A DNA stretch of 64,000 nt from Planctomycetota bacterium (lineage in GTDB: Bacteria > Planctomycetota > B15-G4): contig JACKHP010000009.1 in NCBI GenBank assembly GCA_020638905.1, positions 62,001 to 126,000 on the forward strand, read 5' to 3'. Under the pieces are notes generated by a model, which saw nothing but the letters and a program-made list of their open reading frames with translations, was not told the origin of the DNA and did not search any database. A program made the translations under genes and the position numbers. Position 1 is the first letter of the stretch, and each line of letters starts with the position of its first letter. Shown here in pieces: positions 7,396-16,537 of this stretch.

Positions 7396-9665
7396 CGCGC
7401 GAATCCCGCAGGACCGGGCGCCGCGCGTCCGGCGCGCACTCGCTCGACGCGCTCTTCCGTCCTCGCTCGGTGGCCGTGGTCGGCGCCAGTCGTCAACCCG
7501 GACGCATCGGGCGCGAGATCCTGCGCCACCTCGTCGAGGGCGGTTTCTCGGGTCCGGTGTACCCGGTCAACCCGACCACCGACGTGGTCGGCTCGATGCA
7601 CTGCTACCCGCGCGTGTCCGCCATCCCCGGCGAGGTCGACCTGGCGGTGATCGTGGTGGCGGCCTCCGAGGTGCTCGACGTCGTGCGCGACTGCGCGAAG
7701 AAGAAGGTCACCGGCGTGGTGGTGATCAGTTCGGGCTTCGCCGAGGTGGGAGGCGAGGGCGTGCTCCTGCAGCAGCGGCTCGTCGCACTGTGTCGCCAGC
7801 ACGGCATGCGCCTCGTCGGTCCCAACTGCATGGGCGTGCTGAACACCGACCCGCGCTGGACGATGAACGCCACCTTCGCGGCCAGCACGCCCGAGTCCGG
7901 CGGAGCGGCGTTCCTCTCGCAGTCGGGCGCGCTGGGCGAGGCGATCCTGGCCGACGCGCGCTCGCTCGGCCTTGGCGTCTCGATGTTCGCCAGCATCGGC
8001 AACCGCGCCGACGTGACGCCCGCCGACCTGCTCGCCTACTGGGACGAGGACGCGCGCACGCAGCAGATCCTGCTCTACCTCGAGTCGTTCGGCGAGCCCG
8101 AGCGCTTCATGGCCGTCGCCCGACGGGTCGCGCGTCGCAAGCCGATCCTGGTGGTCAAGTCGGGACGCACCGCGCGCGGCGCCGCGGCCGCGGTCTCGCA
8201 CACCGGCTCGCTGGCCGGCAGCGAGGCGGCCGTCGACTCGCTCCTGTTCCAGTGCGGCGTGCTGCGCGTCGACACGATGAAGGACCTGTTCGCGCTGGCC
8301 GGCGCGATCCAGGCCGGGCGCTTCCCGCACGGCCGTCGCGTGGCGGTGGTCACGAACGCGGGCGGCCCGGCCATCCTGGCCACCGACGCGCTCGTGGCCC
8401 ACGGTCTCGAGGTGGGCGACCTGGCCGCCGCGACGCGTCGGCGTCTGCGGCGCATGGTCCCCAAGGAGGCCTCGGTCGCGAACCCGGTCGACCTCATCGC
8501 GAGCGCCGACGGCGCGCGCTTCGACAAGGTGCTAGGCGCGGTCGTGGACGATCCGTCGGTCGACATGCTGCTCGCGCTGTTCGTCTCGCCCGCGATGATC
8601 GACTCGGTCGAGGTCGCGCGCGTCTTCGCCGCCCACGCCCGGGGCACGCGCAAGCCGATGGTCTGCTGCCTGCTCGGCAAGGCCGGGGGAGAGGAGGCGC
8701 TCGAGGTGCTGCGTGCCGCGGGCGTCCCGCACTATCGCTTCCCCGAGGAGGCGGCCGCCGCGCTGGCCGGGTTGCACCGCCTGCAGGTGCTGCACGGACG
8801 CAAGGACGTCCCGGCGCCGCAGCTCGATGTCGACACCCCCCGCGCACGACGTGTGATCCGCAAGGCGCTGGCCTCGGGACGCGAGCTGCTCAAGGGAGCC
8901 GAGCTGGGCGAGCTGCTCGGTTGCTACGGCATCCCGATCGTGCCCGGGCGCATCGTGCGCGATCGCGCCGAGGCGCTGCGGGCCGCCGAGACGCTCGGCT
9001 TCCCGCTGGTGGCCAAGGTCGTCGCGAAGGACGTGGTGCACAAGTCGGATCGCGGCGGCGTGCTGCTCGACCTGCGCACGCGCGAGGAGCTGCTCGACGC
9101 GTACGACGTGCTCGAGGCGCGCTTCTCCGTCGACCATCCCGAGATGCACGTGCTGCTGCAGTCGATGCGCGGCGACGGCGTCGAGGTCTTCGTCGGCGCG
9201 GCCACCGACCCGCAGTTCGGACGCATGCTGGCCTTCGGCCTGGGCGGCATCCACGTCGAGGTGCTGAAGGACGTCGTCTTCCGCCTGCACCCGATCACGT
9301 CCACCGACGCGCACGAGATGCTCGACGGCATCCGCAGTCGCGCGCTGCTCGACGGGGTGCGCGGCAAGCCGGCGGTCGACAAGGCGCAGCTGGCCGAGAT
9401 CCTGCTTCGCGTCTCGCGCATGCTCAGCGACCTGCCGGAGATCGCCGAGCTCGACCTGAACCCGGTCCTGGCCGCCTGGACGCGGGGGACGAGCTGCGTG
9501 CTCGACGCGCGCGTCCGCCTCGCCTCGGTCGGGGCCCGCACCGACGCCCGGAGCGGCTCGGGCACCGCCCTCGAGAAGCGGCCCCCGGGGGTCCCGGTTC
9601 CGCGGCGGAAGCAGGAGCGCGCGGCTCGGCCCAGAAAGTCCGCCGCGAGCGGCGACAAGTCATAG
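7392..9665 (+). CDS. ADP-forming acyl-CoA synthetase (fused acetate-CoA ligase)
   Basis: A 757-residue single-chain NDP-forming acyl-CoA synthetase, which interconverts acyl-CoA plus ADP plus phosphate with the free acid plus ATP. Order: CoA-binding Rossmann domain (residues about 18-140, SVAVVGASRQPGRIG), succinyl-CoA-ligase-like domain with the phospho-histidine H270 in AVSHTGSLAGSEA, then an ATP-grasp domain from about residue 490 (LLGCYGIPIVPGRIV, LKDVVFRLHP). This is the alpha-beta fusion common in bacteria. ATG 7392 overlaps the preceding stop by four bases. The tail after residue 700 is basic and low-complexity. Acid specificity (acetate, propionate, branched) is unknown; the PLP-enzyme neighbour hints at propionate or butyrate-type substrates. 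Confidence 0.9.
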   Translation: MTRESRRTGRRASGAHSLDALFRPRSVAVVGASRQPGRIGREILRHLVEGGFSGPVYPVNPTTDVVGSMHCYPRVSAIPGEVDLAVIVVAASEVLDVVRDCAKKKVTGVVVISSGFAEVGGEGVLLQQRLVALCRQHGMRLVGPNCMGVLNTDPRWTMNATFAASTPESGGAAFLSQSGALGEAILADARSLGLGVSMFASIGNRADVTPADLLAYWDEDARTQQILLYLESFGEPERFMAVARRVARRKPILVVKSGRTARGAAAAVSHTGSLAGSEAAVDSLLFQCGVLRVDTMKDLFALAGAIQAGRFPHGRRVAVVTNAGGPAILATDALVAHGLEVGDLAAATRRRLRRMVPKEASVANPVDLIASADGARFDKVLGAVVDDPSVDMLLALFVSPAMIDSVEVARVFAAHARGTRKPMVCCLLGKAGGEEALEVLRAAGVPHYRFPEEAAAALAGLHRLQVLHGRKDVPAPQLDVDTPRARRVIRKALASGRELLKGAELGELLGCYGIPIVPGRIVRDRAEALRAAETLGFPLVAKVVAKDVVHKSDRGGVLLDLRTREELLDAYDVLEARFSVDHPEMHVLLQSMRGDGVEVFVGAATDPQFGRMLAFGLGGIHVEVLKDVVFRLHPITSTDAHEMLDGIRSRALLDGVRGKPAVDKAQLAEILLRVSRMLSDLPEIAELDLNPVLAAWTRGTSCVLDARVRLASVGARTDARSGSGTALEKRPPGVPVPRRKQERAARPRKSAASGDKS

Positions 9666-9685
9666 GACTTCCGGGTCTGATGACG

Positions 9686-9691
9686 TATAAT
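9686..9691 (+). promoter_or_regulatory. Consensus -10 TATAAT ahead of cytochrome locus 1
   Basis: A perfect TATAAT lies 21 bases after the acyl-CoA synthetase stop and 40 bases before the start of the first CsgG-like lipoprotein. The -35 position (TAGGAC) is poor. In this base composition a perfect -10 is uncommon, and it marks the natural beginning of the 9.7-17.7 kb gene run. Confidence 0.45.
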
Positions 9692-9730
9692 GCCGGTCCC
9701 CGCTCCCGGTAGGAAGCGAACGTCCTCAGG

Positions 9731-10402
9731 ATGCCTCAGGGAGACGCTCCTTTGGCGACCCTCCTCGATCCGCTCCCCTCGACCCGTGCACGGACGCACG
9801 GTCCACGGCGCCTGCGCGTCGTCCCGCTCGCGACCCTGGTCGCGACGCTTCTGGCCGTGGTCGTCGGCTGCGCCTCGACCGAGGAGGTCGGCACGGCCTT
9901 CCTGCATCCCAACGCCGACCTGTCGCTCGTGCGGCGGGTCGCGGTGCTGCCGCTCGAGAACATGACCTCCGACCGCTTCGCCGGCGACCGCGTGCGCGAG
10001 ATCCTGGCGGTCGAGCTCCTCGCCCAGGGCCTGTTCGACGTCGTCGACGCGGGCGAGGTGAACCGCGTCCTGCGCACCCGCAACATCGAGAACGTCGCGG
10101 CGCTCGGGCCCGAGGCGGTGCGCTCGCTCGGCGAGGACCTGGGCGTCCAGGCGCTGCTGCTCGGCAGCGTGATGGAGTACCGCGAGCGGCGCTCGGGCAC
10201 CTTCACCGCCCCCGAGATCGCGCTCTCGCTGCGTCTCGTCGACGTCGAGACGGGCATCGCGATGTGGTCGGTGAGCGGCGCGCACTCGGGCCTCGACGCG
10301 ATGACGCGCCTGTTCGGCACGGGCGAGAAATCGTTCACCCAGGTGGCACGCGACCTCGTGCGCCACCTGCTCGACAGCCTGTACGGAGCGAGCTTCCCTT
10401 GA
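9731..10402 (+). CDS. CsgG/LpoB-like outer-membrane lipoprotein
   Basis: A 223-residue lipoprotein whose lipobox is VVVGC (C47), with a long basic leader before it. The mature part has the CsgG-superfamily pattern: a VAVLPLENMT strand, a helix, LAQGLFDVVD, a helix ending in an LLLGSV strand (here ALLLGSVMEY), then SLRLVDVETGIAMWS. CsgG-fold lipoproteins include the curli secretion pore and penicillin-binding-protein activators. It is the first gene of a run leading into the multihaem cytochromes and overlaps the next gene as TTGA. I infer a role in outer-membrane assembly or export for the cytochromes; a generic envelope-stress role is possible. Confidence 0.65.
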   Translation: MPQGDAPLATLLDPLPSTRARTHGPRRLRVVPLATLVATLLAVVVGCASTEEVGTAFLHPNADLSLVRRVAVLPLENMTSDRFAGDRVREILAVELLAQGLFDVVDAGEVNRVLRTRNIENVAALGPEAVRSLGEDLGVQALLLGSVMEYRERRSGTFTAPEIALSLRLVDVETGIAMWSVSGAHSGLDAMTRLFGTGEKSFTQVARDLVRHLLDSLYGASFP

Positions 10403-11472
10403 AGCGCGTGGCGAGCATGCTCGCGCTGGCCGCCGGCCTCTCGTGCTGCGGCGCGCCACCGCAACTCGACGGGTCGCCCGCGCCGCTCGTCGTGGCGCTG
10501 CCCTTCCGCGACCTGACGGGTGGGGCCGGCGAAGCGTCGGAGCTGCTCGAGGGACTGAAGGCCGCGCTCGCCGAGCGCGACGTGCGCTTCGTCCCGCCGG
10601 ACGACGTCGAACGCGCGCTCTTCGCACGCCGCATCCGGACCACCGATTCGCTCAGCCGACGCGACGGCGAGGCGCTGGCCGCCGAGACCGGCGCCGACAT
10701 GCTGCTGCTCGGGACGATCCTGTCGCGCGAGGGCGGTCACGTGCCGTCGTTGGCCGTCTCGGCGCGCCTGCTCGAGCTTCCGTCGGGGCGCAGGCTGCGC
10801 TCGGTGGTGGTCCCGTTGCGCGGGGACGACTTCGAGGGCCTCCTCGGACTGGGGCTCGTCGAACGTCCCGAGGACCTGGCCGACGAGGTCGTGGCGCGGC
10901 TCGCGGCGGCTCTCGACCCGCGCCCCGGCGAGGCGCGTCAGCGCGACCCGTCCGTGAGGGACGACGCGCTGCAGCGCTTCTCGGCCGACGACTTCGCGCT
11001 CGACGCGACGCAGCGCGTGCTCGTGCTCCCGCTCGTCTCGCGCACGCCCGATCCGTTCGCAGGCGGACTGTTCTCCGACGTGCTCGCCGACGCGTGCTTC
11101 GCGGTGACCGGTGCGCAGGTCGTCGAACGCTCCGAGCTCGTGGCGTCGCTCGTGGCGTCCGGCGTGCGCTCGGTGGCCGACGTCGATCCCGACCTGCTGC
11201 GCGCGGTGGGCGAGGCCGAGGGCGCGCGTTGGGCGCTCGAAGGTTCGCTCGACCTGTTCGCCGACGACGTGATCATCGAGGGCGAGCGTCTGCCCGAGAT
11301 CGAGGCCTCGGTGCGCGTGCTCGACCTGTCGACGGGGCGCATCGCGGCTGCCGCGCGCGTGCGGCGTCGGGGCGACGACTTCCATCGCGGGCTCGGCCTC
11401 GGCACGGTGCACGACGTGGTCGACCTGGCGACGCGTGTCGCGCGCGAACTCGTGGACAGCCTGGGAGCCTGA
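10399..11472 (+). CDS. Duplicated CsgG-like lipoprotein
   Basis: A 357-residue lipoprotein starting at TTG 10399, which overlaps the previous stop (TTGA). This start gives a fitting signal, MKRVASMLALAAGLSCC, whereas later GTG or ATG starts would remove the basic residues. It contains two successive copies of the CsgG-like pattern: VVALPFRDLTGG to LLLGTIL in the first half, and VLVLPLVSRTPDPF to ARWALEGSL in the second, so it is an internal duplication of the domain in the preceding gene. Probably anchored in the outer membrane. Function unknown; the operon position suggests it works with the upstream lipoprotein and the downstream parvulin and cytochromes. Confidence 0.6.
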   Translation: MKRVASMLALAAGLSCCGAPPQLDGSPAPLVVALPFRDLTGGAGEASELLEGLKAALAERDVRFVPPDDVERALFARRIRTTDSLSRRDGEALAAETGADMLLLGTILSREGGHVPSLAVSARLLELPSGRRLRSVVVPLRGDDFEGLLGLGLVERPEDLADEVVARLAAALDPRPGEARQRDPSVRDDALQRFSADDFALDATQRVLVLPLVSRTPDPFAGGLFSDVLADACFAVTGAQVVERSELVASLVASGVRSVADVDPDLLRAVGEAEGARWALEGSLDLFADDVIIEGERLPEIEASVRVLDLSTGRIAAAARVRRRGDDFHRGLGLGTVHDVVDLATRVARELVDSLGA

Positions 11473-11473
11473 G

Positions 11474-13258
11474 ATGACCGCCGTCCGTCAGCCTTCGCGT
11501 CGATCGGTGGTCGTCGCGCGGTCCGTGTCCCTGGTCGTCGCGACGCTGCTGGCGACGTGGCTCGTCGCGGCGTGCGCGTCGGCGCCGGCCGTCGACGGGG
11601 ATGCGCTCGTGATCGTGCGCGTCGACGGCCAGCCGCTGACCCTCGACGACGCGCTCGAGACCTTCCTCGCGAGCCACGGGGGGCACGGGTCGCTCGTTCA
11701 GGGCGAGGCCGCCGTGCGCGAACTCGCGGGACGCATCGTCGAGCGGCGCCTGTTCCTCGACGAGGCGCTGGCGCTCGGACTCGACCGCGATCCCGACCTG
11801 CTCGAGGCCGTCGACGACTTCCGCTACGAACAGGCGACCGAGCTGTACTGGCGCGAGCACACCGAAGACGACGTGTTCGTGTCCGACACCGACGTGCAGG
11901 CCTTCTACGACCGCACCGACCTCGCGGTGCGCTGCTCGCTGGTGGTGACTCCCGACGAGCCTTCGGCCCTGGCGGCGCACGCGCGCGTCGAGGCCGGCGA
12001 GCCGTTCGCCGACGTGGCCACCGAGGTCTCGACGCACGAGACCGCCGACTTCGGCGGCATGCTGCCGTTCGTCCAGCGTGGCGAGCTCGAGCCGGCGATC
12101 GAGGCCCGGGCGTTCGCGCTCGAGCAGCCCGGCGAGCTGTCGGAGGTGTTCCCGTGCGAGGCCGGCTTCGCCTTCCTGCGGCTCGAGGAGCGCATCGTCA
12201 ACCCGAACCGTCCGGCGCCCGAGGTCGCCCTGCCGCAGATCCGCGTGATCCTCGAGGAGCGGGCGCGCGAGGACAAGCGCGCCGAGGTCGAGCAGCAGCT
12301 GCTCGACGCGGTGGGGGCCGAGGTCGACACGGCGGCGATCAGCAAGGCCTCGCTGCTCGGCCAGGACGACGGCGAGCGCGTGGTCGCGCGCGCCGACGGC
12401 AGCACGTACACGCTCGGTGAGCTGCGCGAGCTGCTCGACCCGGAGCGCGTGGGCTCCGCCGAGGACGCCGCCGTGACCGAGGCCGCCACCGCGCTCGTCC
12501 GCGAGTGGACGCTGCGCCTCGCCCTGCGTCGCGCCGTCGCGGACGCGGGCCTGCTCGAGCTGCCCGAGGTCGTGCGGAAGACCGACCGCTACCGCGACGA
12601 CACGATGCTCACGACCCTGTGCCACGACTACGTCTACGCCGACGTCGACCCCACCGACGACGAGGTCCGCGCGTACTACGACGAGCGCCTCGAGAGCGAG
12701 TTCACGCGGCCCGGCGAGGTGCACCTGGCGTACATCCTGGTCGGGACGGACGAGGAGGCCCGGGCGATCCTCGCGCGGCTCGACGCGGGCGAGGTCTTCT
12801 CCGACCTGGCGCGCGAGGTGTCGCTCGACCGCACCTCGGCCATGCACGGCGGACGCATCGGCTGGGCGCGCGAGGGCACGCTGCGTCCGGAGGTCGAGGG
12901 GCCGGCCTTCTCCGCGCCGATCGGCTCGCTGCAGGGTCCGATCGCCACGGACGACGGCATCTACCTGCTGCAGATCCTCGACCGCAAGCCGCGCGAGCAG
13001 GTGGGCTTCGAGGTGGCGTACCGCACCGCCCGCAAGCGGCTCGTGGACATCCAGCAGAAGCAGGCCTGGGCCGACTGGTCGCAGCGCCTCGAGGAGCGGG
13101 CGTCGATCGTGTTCGACGAGGACGGCGTGCGGCGCGCGGCCGAGCGCCTGGCGGCCGAGGCGGCGGCCGAGGGCCACGAGGCCGGCAGCGAGGGCGTCGC
13201 GGCGCCGGCGGTCCCCGGCGACCACGAGACGCCGCCCGCGGGGGTGCGCGCACCGTGA
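11474..13258 (+). CDS. Parvulin-type peptidyl-prolyl isomerase lipoprotein (two PPIC domains, SurA-like)
   Basis: A 594-residue lipoprotein (lipobox LVAAC, C34). It has an N-terminal SurA-like chaperone helix region and two parvulin rotamase domains: one at about residues 155-240 (DVATEVSTHETADFGGMLPF), and a second near 410-505 (FSDLAREVSLDRTSAMHGGR, then IGWAREGTL). A long helical segment links them. It would act in the periplasm, anchored to a membrane, helping outer-membrane or extracellular proteins fold. Prolyl isomerase genes accompany multihaem cytochrome genes in metal-reducing bacteria, which fits this position directly before a 26-haem cytochrome. The start ATG is two bases after the preceding stop; the end overlaps the cytochrome start as GTGA. 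Confidence 0.85.
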   Translation: MTAVRQPSRRSVVVARSVSLVVATLLATWLVAACASAPAVDGDALVIVRVDGQPLTLDDALETFLASHGGHGSLVQGEAAVRELAGRIVERRLFLDEALALGLDRDPDLLEAVDDFRYEQATELYWREHTEDDVFVSDTDVQAFYDRTDLAVRCSLVVTPDEPSALAAHARVEAGEPFADVATEVSTHETADFGGMLPFVQRGELEPAIEARAFALEQPGELSEVFPCEAGFAFLRLEERIVNPNRPAPEVALPQIRVILEERAREDKRAEVEQQLLDAVGAEVDTAAISKASLLGQDDGERVVARADGSTYTLGELRELLDPERVGSAEDAAVTEAATALVREWTLRLALRRAVADAGLLELPEVVRKTDRYRDDTMLTTLCHDYVYADVDPTDDEVRAYYDERLESEFTRPGEVHLAYILVGTDEEARAILARLDAGEVFSDLAREVSLDRTSAMHGGRIGWAREGTLRPEVEGPAFSAPIGSLQGPIATDDGIYLLQILDRKPREQVGFEVAYRTARKRLVDIQQKQAWADWSQRLEERASIVFDEDGVRRAAERLAAEAAAEGHEAGSEGVAAPAVPGDHETPPAGVRAP

Positions 13259-15285
13259 GCCGGGCGCATCGGACGCTCCTGGCGTGGATGGCGGGCGCAT
13301 CGTCCGCCGTGCTGCTGGCGCTCGTGGTGGCCTCGTGCTCGTCGGAGGGCACCCAGGCGCCGCGCACGCTGCGCACGCGCTCGTGCGTCGACTGCCACGC
13401 GCCGTTCGTCGAGTCGCTCGCGGCGCGCACGCCGCACTTCGAGGGTCTCGCCACGCGCTGCGAAGACTGCCACGACCGGCACGGCCTCGTGGGCGTGCTC
13501 AAGCTCAAGCGTCCCGAGCGCGAGCTGTGCCTGTCGTGCCACGAGGACGTGCGTGCCGACGTCGACGCCGAGCACCCGCACTCGGCGCTGGCCGACGGAC
13601 GCTGCACCGACTGCCACGACCCGCACGGCAGCAGCGAGCCCGACCTGCTGGTCGCCACGGGACCGGCGCTGTGCGTGCGCTGCCACGCCGATGTGACCGG
13701 ATCGCGCGCGCACGTCCACGCGCCGGTGGCCGACGACTGCCTGAAGTGCCACGACGCCCACGCGAACCCCACCGCGAGCGGACTCGTGGCGGCGGTGCCC
13801 GCGTTGTGCGCCGATTGCCACGCGTCCGACGCGCCCGGGTTCGCGGCGGCGCACGCCGACTACGACGTGAGCGCGTCCGACTGCAACGGATGCCACGCGC
13901 CGCACGCGTCGAGCGACGCGGGCCTGCTGCGCGAGACGACGCACTTCCCGTTCGCGTCCGGCGACTGCACGAGCTGCCACACCGAACCCGAGGGTGCCCC
14001 GGGGACGACTCGTCCACGCCTGCTGGCCGAGGGCGGCGAGCTGTGCATCCAGTGCCACGACGCCGAGATGGCGGAGTTCGACGCACGCACCAGCACCCAC
14101 GCGCCGGCGGTCTTCGGAGACTGCACCGCATGCCACGCGGCGCACGCCAGCGATCCCCCCGGGCTCGTGCGCGCGAAGACCGACGCGGCGCTGTGCGCCG
14201 ACTGCCACGACACCGCGCAGCAGATCGCCGTCCACGACGGGCCGGGCGGCTCGCCGCACGCGCCCGCGTCGGCCGGTGAGTGCCTGAGCTGCCACGATCC
14301 CCACGGCGGGCCCGACGCGCCGAGCCTGCGCAGCGAGTCGACCGAGCTGTGCCTCGGCTGCCACGAGGACGTGCGCGCGCACTTCGACAAGGCCGTCGTG
14401 CACGCGCCGCTCTCGCAGTGCACGAGCTGCCACGAGGCCCACGGCAGCCAGCTGCGTCCGCTGCTCGCCCAGCCGCTGGCCGAGACGTGCCTGCAGTGCC
14501 ACACCGAGCTCGAGGCGCGCATGCGGCACGAGGAGCTGCACCGTCCCGTGGCGCTGGGCGACTGCCTCGCGTGCCACGACGCGCACGCGTCCGACCTGCC
14601 AGGGACGCTGCGCGCCGAGCCCGGCGCGCTGTGCCAGACCTGCCACGTCGACGTGATGGATGCGCCCGGCGGCATCGTGCGGCGCAGCGAGGGCGGCTCG
14701 CTGCACGCGCCCGCGACGAAGGGCCAATGCCTCTCCTGCCACGACCCGCACGGCGCGCCCGAGAAGGGCTTGCTCGTGGCCCAGGGCGGAGCGCTGTGCA
14801 GCAGTTGCCACGGCCTCACCGAGGCCGCCATCACCGACGCACCGTTCGCGCACGCCCCGGCGGCCGCGGGAGCGTGCCTCGCGTGTCACGACCCGCACCG
14901 CGCGCCGCGCGAGCACCTGCTCGCGCTCGAGCCGCGCGACCTGTGCGCCACGTGCCACTCGCAGCTGTTCGACGAGATGGTGCTCCCGGGGACGGCCGCG
15001 CACGCCCCCGCGGCCGCGGGCGAGTGCCTGTCGTGCCACGTCCCGCACGCCGGACCGGTCGAGGGCCTCGTGCAGGAGGCGTCGCCCGCGCTGTGCCTGC
15101 GCTGTCACGCGCTCGACGCCCCCGGCATGGACGCCGCGCACCTCGACCTGCTCTCGCCGGACACCGACTGCCTGACCTGCCACACGCCCCACGCCTCGCC
15201 GGGAGAGGGCCTGTTCTGGCCCGACCGTCACGAGGCCTTCGCCGACGGACGCTGCGATGAGTGCCACACCGATGCCGGCAAGTAG
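13255..15285 (+). CDS. 26-haem c-type cytochrome lipoprotein (paired CXXCH repeats)
   Basis: A 676-residue lipoprotein (lipobox VVASC, C28) beginning at GTG 13255, which overlaps the previous stop. I count 26 CXXCH motifs spread evenly along the chain. They alternate in the paired pattern CxxCHxPHxS...LL...LCxxCH, the doubled-CXXCH domain found in large decahaem-plus cytochromes. There is almost no sequence outside the haem-binding units. Covalent c-haems are attached in the periplasm, and the lipid anchor suggests an outer-membrane location facing the periplasm or the outside. It would act as a long haem wire for electrons. The 14-base overlap with the next gene, another cytochrome, points to a shared transcript and coupled translation. 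Confidence 0.93.
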   Translation: MSRAHRTLLAWMAGASSAVLLALVVASCSSEGTQAPRTLRTRSCVDCHAPFVESLAARTPHFEGLATRCEDCHDRHGLVGVLKLKRPERELCLSCHEDVRADVDAEHPHSALADGRCTDCHDPHGSSEPDLLVATGPALCVRCHADVTGSRAHVHAPVADDCLKCHDAHANPTASGLVAAVPALCADCHASDAPGFAAAHADYDVSASDCNGCHAPHASSDAGLLRETTHFPFASGDCTSCHTEPEGAPGTTRPRLLAEGGELCIQCHDAEMAEFDARTSTHAPAVFGDCTACHAAHASDPPGLVRAKTDAALCADCHDTAQQIAVHDGPGGSPHAPASAGECLSCHDPHGGPDAPSLRSESTELCLGCHEDVRAHFDKAVVHAPLSQCTSCHEAHGSQLRPLLAQPLAETCLQCHTELEARMRHEELHRPVALGDCLACHDAHASDLPGTLRAEPGALCQTCHVDVMDAPGGIVRRSEGGSLHAPATKGQCLSCHDPHGAPEKGLLVAQGGALCSSCHGLTEAAITDAPFAHAPAAAGACLACHDPHRAPREHLLALEPRDLCATCHSQLFDEMVLPGTAAHAPAAAGECLSCHVPHAGPVEGLVQEASPALCLRCHALDAPGMDAAHLDLLSPDTDCLTCHTPHASPGEGLFWPDRHEAFADGRCDECHTDAGK

Positions 15286-16537
15286 TCGCCTCGCGCAGGT
15301 CGCGCGCGCGATCGCGACGCTGCTCGTCCTGGCGGCGGGCGCGGCGGCGCAGTCGAAGGTGCACGACATCGACCCGGGCGTGCTGTGCATCAGCTGCCAC
15401 GCCGAGATCCAGCAGCAGATCGACCTCGACGTGCCCCACGCGCCGGCCGCGTTCGGCGAGTGCCTCGCGTGCCACGTGCCGCACGCGTCGCGCTTCGGGA
15501 AGCTGCTGCGCAAGCGCGAGCGCGCGCTGTGCCTCGAGTGCCACGACGACCAGGTCGCCGCCTTCGCCGAGGCGTCGGTCCACACGCCGGTGCGCGAGGG
15601 CGACTGCGCCGCGTGCCACGAGGTGCACGGCTCGAGCCACGAGACGCTGCTGGTGAGCGAGGGCAACGACCTGTGCCTCTCGTGCCACGAGGAGCAGCGT
15701 GCGCAGATGGACGCGACCACCGTGCACTTCCCGTTCGGCGGGGGAGAGTGCGCGCAGTGCCACGCCTCGCACGCGTCGCCCAACCCGTCCCAGCTGCTCG
15801 AGGCGCCCCGGGCGTTGTGCCTCGGATGTCACGATCCCGCCGAACCGGCGGTGGCGGAGGCGCACCACGGCATCCCCGTCGAGCGCAGCGACTGCATGTC
15901 GTGTCACGAGCCGCACGCCTCGTCCGACACCGCGCTGCTGCTGCCCGAGACCCACGCGCCCTTCGCCATGGGACTCTGCGACGCGTGCCACCAGGTCGAC
16001 GGTCCCAACCCGCGGCTGCTGACGGCCACCGGCGGGCGTCTGTGCACCGAGTGCCACGACGACGTGCCGCGCTCCGGCGACACGCTCGTGCACGCGCCGG
16101 TCGCGCAGGGGCAGTGCACCGTGTGCCACGCCCCGCACGCGAGCCGTCTGCCGCGTCTGCTGACCGACGCGCGGCGGCCGTTGTGCCTGCAGTGCCACGA
16201 CGACATCGGACGCCAGTTCGCCGAGTCGCGCTCGTCGCACCCGACGTCGGTCGAGGACGGGGCCTGCACGATCTGCCACCAGCCGCACTCATCCAAGGAG
16301 CGCGCGCTGCTCACCGCGGGCGAGATCCGCACCTGCCTGCCGTGCCACGAGCTGCAGCGACACGGACATCCGCTCGGGGCCGACCGTCTCGATCCGCGCA
16401 CGGGTCAGGCGATCACGTGCGTCACCTGCCACGACCCGCACGGCACCGAGTTCCCGTACCAGTTGCGCGGAGACCAGTCGCGCGGCCTGTGCCTCGAGTG
16501 CCACGCGGCCAGCGGGACAGGCGATGGACTGCACTGA
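15272..16537 (+). CDS. 16-haem c-type cytochrome (paired CXXCH repeats)
   Basis: A 421-residue secreted cytochrome with a classical signal peptide (RLAQVARAIATLLVLAAGAAA, cleaved before QS) and 16 CXXCH motifs by my count, in the same paired arrangement as the upstream 26-haem protein. An in-frame ATG 15 bases upstream is an alternative start; I prefer 15272 for its compact basic N-region. It overlaps the upstream stop by 14 bases. No lipobox is visible, so it is likely soluble in the periplasm or released or assembled outside, in contrast to its anchored neighbour. The two may have arisen by duplication of a common repeat unit. It is expected to carry electrons; terminal acceptor unknown. 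Confidence 0.92.
   Translation: MPASSRLAQVARAIATLLVLAAGAAAQSKVHDIDPGVLCISCHAEIQQQIDLDVPHAPAAFGECLACHVPHASRFGKLLRKRERALCLECHDDQVAAFAEASVHTPVREGDCAACHEVHGSSHETLLVSEGNDLCLSCHEEQRAQMDATTVHFPFGGGECAQCHASHASPNPSQLLEAPRALCLGCHDPAEPAVAEAHHGIPVERSDCMSCHEPHASSDTALLLPETHAPFAMGLCDACHQVDGPNPRLLTATGGRLCTECHDDVPRSGDTLVHAPVAQGQCTVCHAPHASRLPRLLTDARRPLCLQCHDDIGRQFAESRSSHPTSVEDGACTICHQPHSSKERALLTAGEIRTCLPCHELQRHGHPLGADRLDPRTGQAITCVTCHDPHGTEFPYQLRGDQSRGLCLECHAASGTGDGLH

Noticed and set aside
12961..15783. A 940-codon open frame on the minus strand across the cytochrome genes
   Set aside because: It is the mirror of the CXXCH-rich genes: its composition is repetitive Trp/His/Ser and Ala/Arg, and it has no domain. 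High GC makes stop codons rare on the opposite strand.
13255..16537. Identification of these cytochromes as OmcS, OmcE or OmcZ nanowire proteins
   Set aside because: Those have 4 to 8 haems with different spacing. The paired-CXXCH repeat and 26/16 haem counts do not match, so only the general type is claimed.
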